DNA of 64,000 nt from Glandiceps talaboti (taxonomy: Eukaryota; Hemichordata; Enteropneusta; Spengelidae): NCBI RefSeq assembly GCF_964340395.1, contig NC_135564.1, forward strand, positions 9,085,361 to 9,149,360, in the 5' to 3' direction. Below, in pieces: positions 22,066 through 34,011 of this stretch; the stretch's first letter is position 1, and each line of letters opens with the position of its first letter. The notes below the pieces were generated by a model. The model was given only the letters and a program-made list of their open reading frames with translations, made no database searches and was not told the origin of the DNA. The position numbers were made by a program, and so were the translations under genes.

Positions 22066-22400
22066 TAGTGGGGTCAAGATGGTTGAATGGCTAGAGTGGC
22101 AGGCTTAGAATCTCAAGTTTCGAGCCTCGCCATATTGCCGTTTGTTCTGAATGACTAAAGTCCTTGGGCAAGATTTGAATCACGATTGTGCCCCAGTCAA
22201 CCCAGCTGTATAATTGGGGACCTGGTAGGATAGAAGCTGCAATGCGAATGCTTTAATCCTATGCGTGCTAATAGAGGCTGCCAATGGATGGTATGCTCCC
22301 GGGGAGTTGAAGTATAAAGGGCCATTGTGCCATTATAGGTCCGTATGAGACTTGGGGTAATGCTTTGAGCACTAGTGTGGGAAATTAAAGCAGAATATAC
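22066..22400 (+). mobile_element. tRNA-derived SINE
   Basis: The head holds an RNA polymerase III box A match TGGCTAGAGTGG (22088-22099) and a degenerate box B around GTTTCGAGCCT (22117-22127), spaced as in tRNA genes. It is followed by a body containing CTTGGGCAAGATTTGAA and a tail with AATTAAAG. The TTGGGCAAG segment is reminiscent of central domains of animal SINEs. No cloverleaf of a functional tRNA is apparent, so this is a SINE rather than a tRNA gene. Confidence 0.6.
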
Positions 22401-23492
22401 AACCCATATTATTTTTACCCTTATTATTTGAAATATTTTAGTGTATGTTTTATCAATTAGGGGTCTCAGTTAAAGAAGGTCAATCGTTAAAACAAGTACA
22501 ACTTGATACCCATTTGTAAACACATAATACACACATGATAATAAGTGAAATGGGATGAAATGAACAAAAGTTACGGTTGACGTCACAGTTTTCCGACGGT
22601 TGATCACTTTGCCCTTCTAACCAAGTGACTGATGACCTGTGATCTAAAAAGAGACACAAGAAAAAGTGTTATAGATATGAGCTGTAGTATAAATATGGCG
22701 ATTTCATTTAGAACATGCTGTCTTAGATATGTTGTGGCATCTCTTTTAATTCTATGCTGATATAGCCTAATGTACTAAAGCAGTAAAGTATTTACACAGA
22801 TGATTCCAGGTCAGGCTCTACATCCTTTAGTATCCAATCCGTAGTGGGAATTCTGTTTGCATTTCTGGCTAATTTAAAGTAATCATGCTCATGGTATTTA
22901 GCATCAAGAGTTTCTGTTCACGGTATTATTAGATGGTGCAGGCCATGCTCTTGAATACGAAGCGGAAAATGTGTGAATGTTTTTTAATCTCATGGAATGT
23001 GCGCCACCAACGATTGACATTTTTAGTTACTTTGTTCTTTCTGCGACGCACTTTCTATAAATAATGCAGTAGGTAGTATTTCATTCTTACAAATGGTAAT
23101 GTATTTCTTTGTAATTTGTAAGTTCGTGGATAGTCTAATATTATAAACATAAATATCACACAAACAAATCTGTTCATGTCCTTGTGGTGAATAAATCTGC
23201 CCATGGGCTTGATACACTGAATGTCACAGAATGTGTGCATATATATATATTACTTTCTTCCCAATGTCCTAGAATATCCTAGTGTTATAATTATACTTGG
23301 CGAGACTAAAACTTGGCCAGTAGCTTCATGTAACTTTTTTGTAACGTTGTCATGTTGTTTCTATGGCAACTGATACTTACGTGTGTCCTCCTTCTTATAA
23401 GGCAAATCATACGTAAACAATCGCCGATCGTAATCAACCTAAATATGAAGTCACGGTTGATTGGATTGAAGGTAGTAGTCTACAAGTATCCC
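22401..23492. other. Intergenic DNA, little recognised
   Basis: Nothing supported except one X-box-like motif at 23357-23370 (GTTTCTATGGCAAC). Confidence 0.4.
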
Positions 23493-23756
23493 GGTTATCC
23501 AAACTTTCGTCGTTGAGGGCTCTCGCTGATGGTTACCTCTGGACGGCAAAGGATAGCCTCGTCTTGCTGCTCGACGTTCGGGCTTTCTGTCGATACTATA
23601 AGCGAACGAAGTTCGCAGTGAGGGCTTGCCCGGTGTTCCATCTTCGATAGTGATGTTCGGTCGTGTGTCGTATTCTATCGGAAGAACATCCGAGGTCTAG
23701 CAGATAGACTAACGATAGCCCAATTCCAACGATGAAAGTTCTGGGTAACTGAGACT
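23493..23756. mobile_element. Fold-back element with CTTTCGTCGTTG ends
   Basis: The left end reads CCAAACTTTCGTCGTTG and the right end is its near reverse complement (CCAACGATGAAAGTTCTGGG). The interior is relatively GC-rich and has its own inverted segments. The right flank GGGTAACTGAGACT is shared with the CCCAGACTCT hairpin family (for example at 63346). Confidence 0.5.
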
Positions 23757-24134
23757 AAGTAATGCTCGTACACGGACACTGTCTCTGCACCGACTGTAGT
23801 ATGGTGTATGGTGATTTATATTGACGGACATGGACAGATACAAACTGTAAATCACAGAGATTTGCCGTAGTTGGTTTGACTAGAAATAGCAAGACTAGAC
23901 TACAAGTCTCTGGGCTGGGTCTTGATGACAATGTTACCTCGTTCGAAGACTTTTTTGAAGGGTGTTTTTGCAAAAAGGCACACACACACTATCGTGTCTC
24001 GCTAGAATGGTTAAAAAGTTAATAGATATAACGTTTGAAAGAGTACTCTACTATAAATATATGGGTTAATTGCGCGTTGATAGATTTTTCAATGACTAGA
24101 ATTATATACGTTTACAGCTCTAATTGTTGTTTTC

Positions 24135-24170
24135 AAACAAACAAACAAACAAACAAACAAACAAACAAAC
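24135..24170. repeat. (CAAA)n microsatellite
   Basis: Perfect tetranucleotide array. The surrounding 23.8-25.8 kb has no gene I can support. Confidence 0.9.
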
Positions 24171-25884
24171 ATAAAGTTCAGGTTAGGACGTCTTAAAAGA
24201 TCACACCTTGTCATTAAGTAATCCTATCGATCTCTCTGGTATTTATTTAGTAAGCAAAGCTGAACAAAATCGATAAGCCAATTCACGACATCAACTCAAT
24301 AAAACATGGCCGACGACTTTGTTATGAATTTGGCATGAGTAATTACGAAATGCATTGTTACATATTTGTAGTGTCAAACAATACGACACCGGATACAAAC
24401 TAAGCAATATCTATTGATGTGCATGTCAAAGCATCACTTTGTATTACTAGTAATATATACAACATTTTTGCACTTGTCATGATTGAAAACTGTTGTTTCA
24501 TAAAGTACATATACAAACAATTTCAGATTCGAATCTAAAACCACGACACTAGCTAACTACTAACCTACAGGATATCAGTAGCTTTACTAAACTACCACTG
24601 CTAAAGTATGTTGTCCTGCTACAACTTCACTAACTCTGTCAAATGTTGTGTTCCATGTACTTAATTTCTTGGGGTGGGGGATTAAATCGTGCGTCGCCAA
24701 TATATAGTAAAGCGTTATTACAGTACATGTAGTACGGAGGGTGTTTGAAGAAGTTGGAAAAGGCATACTTTCGGGTCAATCTGCAAAAAAAGTATACAGT
24801 GGAAATTATAATTGCATTCAGTTTCAATGACCGAACATGTTTGATAAGAGCCACATTTAATCAAGAAACATCAACAGAAACTGCTATATGAGTAACATCT
24901 GTTAAATAACTGTAAGCAATAACCCATGATTGATGGACGCTATCAGATCTCTACTATAAACAATGAGCATGAAATTCATAGTAACTAAACGGAGTTTATA
25001 GTATAGATCGGGAAGCATCAACCTACTGCGGTTTATTATCTACATTAGTGGACAGACACTGCTTTATCAGTGTTTGTTAATGTGTTATTTGGTTGAATAT
25101 GGTTCTTATCAAATTGTTTGATCATTGAAACTGAATGCCATTATAATTTCCGCTGCAAGTGTCTTTCCTGGTCTCTGCTTCTTTAGATGACGCCTTTCCT
25201 AGGATCTTTTGATGTGAAATGTTTCATTACAATGACTCACTGACAAGTCTGTGATGGAAATGAACTTCGAAACGATGGACTCTTAACTTGCAATCGAAAA
25301 AAAACCCATAATCATAGATTCTGAAAATTATTAAATATAATCTCTGAGCTTTCTGTCTTAAGAGATTGCCGTAGGACGTAAGCAAACATACCCCTCACGT
25401 AACTTCGTAGTATAAGCTTGACCTACACGTCGTTGTTATCGTTGACCTGCTGCCACCAAACTAGGAACGTGAGGGTGGTGGTCGTTTGTAAGCACGGTGT
25501 ATATTTTCTGACACCCATATTGTAATTCATCCATCTGAGATACCCCATTTGAACTTTGAAACACTTGTAATCGGAGTTGTCAGTTGTGGACTTAAAATCA
25601 TTGGCAATATTTATTTGTCAATTTGCATCGGAAAACAGTGACATACTATTTATTATACTGCAAGCGACTTGACGATCTAACCCATAATATCCATATATTA
25701 GTAATTAACTTCAAGCTTACGTCATCATTTATTCATTCGTTTGAATACTCGTTCAACTTATAACAAGCGTGTGGGGGTTACATTGTTATATTGTGGCCGT
25801 TCAATGTCAAGGTTGCATAATTATGTGGCACTGTTGTAATATTGATTATGTGGCCGATGCTATTTGTCACACACCCATGTATAC

Positions 25885-26107
25885 CTTTAACACCCCTGTG
25901 CATTAATGGTTGTGTCTGAAACTGTGACGTCATCCACTCAATGTATTCTGCCTTTTCTTTTGCACTCATCAGGCTCCATAATACAGAGATACTCAAGGGA
26001 GTTTTGAATAATACATTAGCTGGGGATCTAAAAGAGGACGGTTCATACATATCGTTATACGCTGCTACTGTTTTGCCAAGGAACGGTGCAGAAGGAGACG
26101 ACGTCAT
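25885..26107 (-). CDS. Candidate first exon of an unknown minus-strand gene
   Basis: Minus-strand open frame starting MTSSPSAPFLGKTVAAYNDM and running 74 codons to a possible donor AAAG|GTATAC, with coding-like composition (segment EKAEYIEWMTSQFQ). Beyond that donor the frame stays open to 25778 but becomes Asn/Thr/His-rich and looks non-coding. A TATAAAG sequence lies at 26139-26147 on the same strand, but only about 32 bp before this ATG, which would leave almost no 5' leader. The frame is also open upstream of the ATG. No following exon was found and no family is recognised. Confidence 0.22.
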
Positions 26108-26289
26108 ACATTGATATATATAGTACGCGACATTCTGCTTTATATACCTTAACTTTCGAGGAATATCCACTCCGGATCTTTTCTCTTCCAGTAAAGAGAG
26201 AAAGACGAAATAATACCCAGTGTTCAATTAGGAGCAGTTGTTCAGTGACCATCAATTTACACAGGTAGGGACGCTTGTGCATTGTTTAC

Positions 26290-29200
26290 GTTTTGTGTGT
26301 GTGTGAAATGAACACATGGAACCCAGTCAGTACCTTATAAATGGACTAAAGGTATTCAAAGTCAGAGTCATTAAATGTTTAAAAAAATGTCCATTAACTT
26401 TGATAATTGAGGTAAAGTTTAGATGAACGTGGATATATACCAATCTGCTTGTTAAATTATTCGATTTGCACGCTAAAGAGAAACAGAAACGACGGTATAT
26501 CAGATACATGTTAGTTTGCATTGTCCCTATTATCACCCAGTTGAAGAATTTTAATTAACATTTTCACGCCTCAGTTTAAATATATACTTGGGTGGTGATA
26601 ACGTATACACACCTCGATACGCTTATCTCACTTTGACCTAATTGAAGGGCTTCTGGGCGTTCGAGTGTTGACAAATAGAAACAACGAAAATCAAATACCA
26701 CACTACGGTCAATTCTACTGTACAACCCCTTTACTTTTAAATAGCGTGAAAGAAGACTGTCGCGTGTTACGTAAAAGCCTCGGGGGAAGAGTGGTTACTG
26801 GCGTTCGTTCGTTTGTTCTTTTATACTGTGTCAGGGTGTATAAAAAAGCTAAATATAGAACATTAACATTAATAACTCGACTGGTACTTCAGCAGTAGCT
26901 ATGATCATGGAAGTATTCCATGCTATGGGATACAAAGATTGAACATATTTAAAACACGCCACATAGAAAGCCAGGACTAAAAAGACCCCATTTTGCTTTA
27001 AAAGTACATATCAACAATTGTATACTATGTTAATTAGATATTGTTTATGTATCGTAACCGGTAGCTGTTGATAATCGGGCCACGCTTTCGACAACTGTGT
27101 CATAAGGCACTAGACCGTATTTATGTGATCATGGAGGTGTACGTACGCGAGATAACTCCATCACGGCTCGACCAACTTAACCCAACAACGTTGGAGTAGT
27201 CATGCATACAGTGGGGAGGGGTATAGAGAAAGGACCGAACTTGATATTTGGATCTTGTTGCAAGCACGATAGATCACAATGTACACCTTTACAAATGTAT
27301 GTAACTTTAGAATCATGCCCCGGGGAACTATGTCTCCGATATTCTTTACCTGGATGATATGCGTGAAGTTTACAGCCATTCTTTTAAAACATAACTCACT
27401 TATAGCTGCCAAAATGTTGACACACCGAGGAACTGATTCACAGTATCTCGGTCACCGTACTACTTTGCATTAATACGTCAGCCATCCATGGTGTATCTGA
27501 ACTGTATACCGAACTATAACTTTCAGGTATATGTCTGCACAAAGTACAAGATAAGATTTTACTGTATTTGTATAATATATGCGTGTGTATTTACACGTTT
27601 GTCAGCTGTAAACTTTGAACAGAGTGTACAGAGACAATTTTATTCCTTCCGCCACTTACAAAATATACTGCTTTATCGAACCATAGTTGTACTATATCAT
27701 GTTTACCTTTCCTATCAAGACAGCGTTACCTGTATGCAGGCATCACTAAATACTTATACACTTATCGGTTGCACCACAAAACACCACAGGAGACGGGAGA
27801 CATTTATGCGAAAATTTACACGTGTTTTGCTACTTTTATGAAGCTATAAATGTTGATTGTGATTTATTCCCAAGGTTTACTGTTATCAGTTCCTTCTTAC
27901 CTATAGCTAGTTATACAAGGCGAATATTTACATATTGAAGGGCTAGAAAGCAAAAAGTAGCTAAAGACACGCAAATCTTCGCACATTTTTTTCCTGTCCC
28001 CTGTGGGGAAAAACATGACTTCAACAACTCATGCATACACGATAGCGCAATGGATGGGTGTAGTTTAACCATAGACACGAAGTCTCCCTCCAGCGTGTAT
28101 ATGTACAGTACTAGGAGGTGCATCCACATGATACAGGCCAACATCACACACTGCCAATTTTCGACGTTAGAGTTAGACCTATTTTTAGATCGTTTACCGT
28201 GTCGTCTAAATGACCTTTTTTAATCGCGGGCTTTAGTCTGGATCTTATCTCGAGTAAAAAGTACAGTATACTATGTGTATGTGTCACCACTATAATTTAT
28301 GTACTCGTATATTTTAGTTGACGAGTAGCACTTTAGCTTCGGGGGGATTTTCTAAAATACCTGTGTTACTATAAAGCACATCATGTATGTATTCACGTCC
28401 TGTGGTAAACCAACGGGAGTTTGTGCTTCATTACATTATGTTCCTAGAGTTTACTTCAGAACTACATATGTGCTTGAAGATACAGGTGGGTAAGTGTAAC
28501 GCAAGGCGTAAATCTGGACCGTAACTTTTAATTGTCTAAGTATGGTATTTGTCTTTTGTGAATACTAACAAAATAACAAGAGAATGGACACTCGGTTACG
28601 GGCTATCAGAGATTGTGAATGCCTCCACTCTGCACCCAATACAACAATGGCAATGCAAAAACCGTGTTTATAGACGTAAATGGGGTCCGCTTAAACTTAT
28701 TAAACTTTGCATAGAGAGATCAAGACCCGTGGCATCTGACTGGTTTGTTTACAGAGGAAAGTGTCTTTATCGTTATATAGGACAGTAGTATCCCTGAAAT
28801 GCCAGACAGTTGCAAATTGGAAGAATCTCAGACCACTATAGTCTGAGGAAGAATTGAACACACATACAGCTCACTTCGATGTTCCATTTTTAAGTGGTTT
28901 GAACGAAAAGAGAGGTCTGTGCCCCAAAAGCAAATTTACCAAGGACAACACAACCGAACAACACTAATTTACACAAAAGTTTGTCATGTCACTACACCCT
29001 AATTCAAAGATCACGTGTAAAGCATTGGAAAAAACTAGTTGCATCTTTCATTCCTTTTATATAGAAGAATGCATGTAGCCAAGTACTAGGGTAAGTGTGA
29101 ACAAGACCCCACGGCGGCTGATGCTAAGGTTTTGTTGCTATACAAAATAATTCTAGGGACTTTGCATTATATATAAAGTAATATAATGCATATATACTAA

Positions 29201-32200
29201 GTGAATCAACAAGTTTGGCAATTTCAAAGCAAAAATCGAGGTTTCTTTCCAATGTCCGCATTTGACCTTTGACCTTGCTTGACTCGGGATTACAGAATAC
29301 AAAGATTCGTGTTTTCGACAAATTGAATACTTTTTTAAAATATCGTCTACGCCATCGGAGCATCAACACTATATAGCTGAGATTTTATGAGCAATGGCAA
29401 TAATTGCTCAATGAATTGTCGATCTGGAAATTACAACTGCAGCATTTACCTTCTTATAGGAAAGCTTGCTTTATGTTGCTAATCGCTTCAACAGTGGATA
29501 TATATACATTACAATATGTCTAACATCATGGTATGACACATTCAACGAAAAAGAATGGACATCTTAACCTTCCAAGGTCTTATATCCCCCGGAGAATCGG
29601 TATGTGGTTACACCTGCATTGTGCGATACTGGTATTTCTATTGTATAGGGTTCATTCCCCCCGTCAATCAAGAGTTGTTAGATGATATATATACATTATA
29701 CAAAGCTATAATCACGACATCCATTGAAGAAGGCGATTTCTAAATGTATCTTATTATTATATTATTATAAATGTGTCTGAACGAATACCTATTCTCTAGG
29801 GTTGATTCCCCTCCGGCAAAAGAAACAGTTCACAGACGGATGCGTCCTAAGGAATATCGACACAGTCATTATAGTGTGGGCACGACAGGCCAGATTAGCT
29901 GAATCTCAGACCACTATAGAGAATATGGTCTGAGGCTGAATATATCTTTCAAAGAAAAATAAACATTTACCAAATCATCAGGGATTACCATTTCAATCAT
30001 ACACATTTTTTTTGTCTTAGCTTGCTTATTTTGTTAATAAATTTCTTTTCAAATGTTTAGTTATTTCCTTCATTCAATTCGCGATGGATGGCGGAAGTTT
30101 GTTCCAGGTATTCACTGGTCTGTTGATAAAGTAGTATTTCCACATGCCCCTCTTTGACATGTTCCTTGAAGAGGTCATATTGTTTGTTAATTTTGTTGAC
30201 TTTGTCTGGAAATAATCTTATAAGATACAGCGTCGTGGGTTACCAACAATGACTTGAAAATATTTCCTAATAACAAATAAATTTATAACGTAACTATCCC
30301 GAACTGTATATTTAACGAAAGGTATTACCGCAAGGCCTAAAAAAGTGTGGTTCTCATTTATAGAATAGGTGGGGTAGGTAGAGGTATTATTTTCTTTTTC
30401 ATGTGTGAGTGTCTAGTTCAGGCAGTTATGTTTTCCGTTGTTTTCCATATCGTCTATGTGTTATTGGTTTCTTCCTATCAGATCATACAGCCATTAGAGA
30501 TTGGAAGAACAGTTTTATGTTGTCTTTTTAAATTGGTGTCAGTTTCCATATCCACTATTTCTCGCGAGACTTAACAATTTTATTTTTTTTCTCGAATACA
30601 TAAAAAAAAAACGTTTAGGGTCGGCAGTGAAAAACTAGGTGGGGTCGGGTATGAACTGGAACCAAACAATTTTTTAGGCCTAATAATCCGAATGATATTA
30701 TGTTTTTTTTTTACACTTATCAGAAAAGGACATGTTTAATTTTTGGGTGAAAATGTGTTTTCATTAATTACATTAGTCTGCAACAACTCGTGGAATCACT
30801 ATTTTTTGACTGTTTTGGTATATCATCTCCAGAGTGCTATGACCTCAGTTTCAATACGGTACTTGCAAACCCGCCATGTTGAATGTTGCATCATTGGAAA
30901 TGTGATAATAAATACTAATCAATTAGTATTGTAAACAATATTGATATTTTTTGTAACCACAAATAATCAATTCATAGTTAAGCTGACAATTGTGGGAGGT
31001 TTATTTTATCAGTAGCTCCAGATTAGGTATTACAATAACCACAGACAATCCCATAGTCCTTTGTGTCTGAGCATGCTCAGTCTGGATTGCAAGTTCCCTA
31101 TTCCTTGGTATCGACGTCATAACATTAGACATCAGTAGAAAGTGTAGGCCTGCATGAAAACAACACGTATTCGAAGGTCATTGCACTTTCCGTTGATTGA
31201 AGAAAGAAATTGAAGTAATGAAATATTACAAAAAGTCAGTTTCACTATACACGTGTTTCGAATAATTTATGGTCAACTGTTTACGTACACTATTGCAAAT
31301 TAATGCTTCTTTTATTCGCCCCAAGGAAACTCAGGTTGAAATAAGAGTGAGGAAAAGTGAAAATAAATAAAATACAGTTCTATGCGCACTCAATCATAGA
31401 TGGAAATTAATTAAATACGTCTATCAAAACAACCTAATTCTTTACTAGCATACCCCAAATTCTACATAAACACTGTTCTCAGGTATTCCGCTGTACAGTA
31501 CGACTGGTACGTGCTAGGAATACTTATTTGATGAGGAAATGATTGAGATCAAGCCTTAGCACTATGCTAAAAATTCTCTCTATTGTTAAGGTCATTGTCC
31601 GAATAATTATCTAGATTTAGTCTGCTAGTAATTTTTTTTTCCAAATACTTTGCGACAAGCTGTGTATTACATTACCCAGATAAGCAAACATTTATTAAAA
31701 TGTGAGGAAAAATTGGCACGTAATCTAAGAGATGTGATATTGCTCACATCGGTTTTTGAACAAAGAGATGTGATAAGACTGGAACTACATCACGTAGGCC
31801 CCCCGCTACAACAAAGGACGTGGCGACTTATAAAGAAACACCATTTTCCAGTAACATAACCACGAACAATGCAGTGAAACTAAATTACTGTAAATATTAA
31901 AATGTATCGATCTTCACCTTGCGATTTATGTGCACAAGCTAATTATGTGCCACAATGAATAAACTAGCTAGAAATAAGAATAACACGTCATGGCGAAGAA
32001 GTGATATTGTTTTCAGCGCATATACATCACAAGTATGTTCAACGGTCGATAGTATTTTAAGTAGTATATGTATGTATACACGATTATAATACACCACGCG
32101 CATATGCTCAAAGAGATGTCTTCATTTTGTTGACCCTTCTCTCATATTGGTGATGACATCTTGTGCGTTTATAGAAAGTAATTTTTAAGAAATCATGTCA

Positions 32201-32316
32201 TATGCGATGTAAAATTACTGCATTTAGGTCACGGTGGATATTATGCTCTAAGCTTCTAAAGATATTACACTCACCTGGTTACATTTATTATGATTATTAG
32301 TTTTCATAATTTACAG
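26290..32316. other. Intergenic DNA before the MAP/tau gene
   Basis: About 6 kb with no gene I can support. It contains two related small hairpins (28827-28847 and 29905-29934) and a short terminal-exon-like frame (29800-29902). Regulatory DNA for the downstream gene probably lies in its 3' part, but nothing specific is visible. Confidence 0.4.
29800..29902 (+). other. Weak terminal-exon-like frame
   Basis: After a fair acceptor (TATTCTCTAG) the sequence reads VDSPPAKETVHRRMRPKEYR and 13 further residues to a TGA at 29900-29902. Composition is coding-like, but no upstream exon was found. Could be chance. Confidence 0.12.
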
Positions 32317-32745
32317 GGTAACCTTTCACTACTTTCACCTTCCAGAAACACGGTCTAGTTTTATGCTAATTTGACGGGATGGCGGACACCGTTGTTGATC
32401 AAGCCACCGTGTCTGAAACTATAACCACCACAACAACAAGTACAAGTTTTTCCGAAACTGTGAACGGAGATGTCGCGGTGAATGATTTATTACAAGAGGA
32501 GACGAATGTGAGCCAGCAAAATGGAACGGACGTACAAACAGTAACTGTGACCAAAACAGTTCACGAAGTAAGAACAGAAGATGGAGAAACAGTGTCACAT
32601 CAGGAAACTGTTACAACGGTTACAACTGAGGAAGATGGCGAAACCATGACAACGACTGAGCGAGAGGAGAAAGTGATAAGTGATGCAGTCAACACGGAAG
32701 GCAAAGGAGGTGACTTCGGGCAAGTAGAACCTTCAGCTGACGAAG
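32317..32745 (+). CDS. MAPT-like: MAP/tau homologue exon 1 (N-terminal projection region)
   Basis: The coding part starts at ATG 32379 in ACGGGATGGC and ends at GCTGACGAAG|GTAAGC (32745), phase 1, encoding 122 residues. An acceptor-like TTTACAG at 32310-32316 suggests an untranslated first exon further upstream. The protein is acidic with Thr/Val-rich stretches ([31 protein letters not shown]) and no predicted fold. It fits a projection domain but is not specific to the family; the link to the downstream exons rests on phase and order. Confidence 0.75.
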
Positions 32746-33963
32746 GTAAGCATTAATTCTAGCTCAATAAGCAATGATCGTTGGAGTTCATGTCATCTTG
32801 AAAACATCAAATTATAATTTCCGACTAACACAATGCCAACCGCTACTGAATTTGCATACCCACCCTCTTTGTTTTTGTAAAATGTACCCGTACTGGGGTA
32901 ATGACTTTTCCAAAGTTGAGTAACCACGACGCAGCAAATAGAAGGAAAATTAATATATTCGTTATGTTAATTTATTTTGTACAATTGGGGATAATTAAAT
33001 CGTCGCTATTAACCAGGTCTGTTAATAAGACACAAAAACATTGCTGATTGATTTTAACTCAAGTCCGTCATGTGTGTATAAACAAACGTGAAGGGCCTCC
33101 CTCTGCGTTGATACACATTAAGATTTGGGTTAAAACCACAAATGACTTCGTCGTGTAAACAGTCCCATACTTGGCGTGCTTTACTGTTTAATGTTTGCAA
33201 TGAGATGAATCAATGTTTACTCTGCAAGTCATTAACAGATAATTAGAAATTGGATGATGATATACACAAGATCTACAGATACGATCGTCATTCCGAATGG
33301 TACCCATAAATGGGCCCCTGGTAGCTATTGGGCAATTGTAATGTTCTAGAAAAAAACCCCGAAAACCGCGAAGTGAGTCACAAAGATTCATATACGATGT
33401 AATGGGTTGAGATATCACTAGGACTTTATTAGGAGACAGATGTTGATGAAAATTCTTTTTTTTAAAAAAACAAACTAAAATAACACGGAGATTAAATTCC
33501 CAGCATTAACGACAGATTTGTAATACGCTTATGAATAAAATGTAATCGTTTTTAAATGAAACATGAACCAAAATATATTCATGGAATCCCGTAGATTACA
33601 ATTTATAAATTCATGTTTTGCACAAAAGCATGATTTAAAAAAAATTGTTTTACAAAGAACTGTACTAGATATAACAGCGTTTTGATGAACTGTGGGGTTA
33701 GTTGGCGTAAATGAAACCGAATAGAAACTAATAACAGTGTGTGTAATTAGATTAACCCCGGTTCGTTATTTGTTTAGCCTGTCATGTCTGCCAGATTTAG
33801 ATATATCCTCGAATAACTCTTTTACAACGTGTGAATAAATACGCAAAGTCAACTTGAAGTCTCGCTTGGCTTCAAATACGTACTTCATTTCTCTCATGGA
33901 CACTTCACCAAAAACGTGAAGACACGACAGACGCCATCTCGACCGTCAGACAGACACAAATAG

Positions 33964-34011
<48 letters not shown>

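Noticed and set aside
22081-22130. Functional tRNA gene
   Set aside because: Box A and box B are present but I could not form an acceptor stem or standard cloverleaf; the longer body and tail fit a SINE.
27488-27841. 117-aa plus-strand frame
   Set aside because: Cys/Tyr/Ile-rich, no domain, no splice or initiation context; looks like chance in AT-rich DNA.
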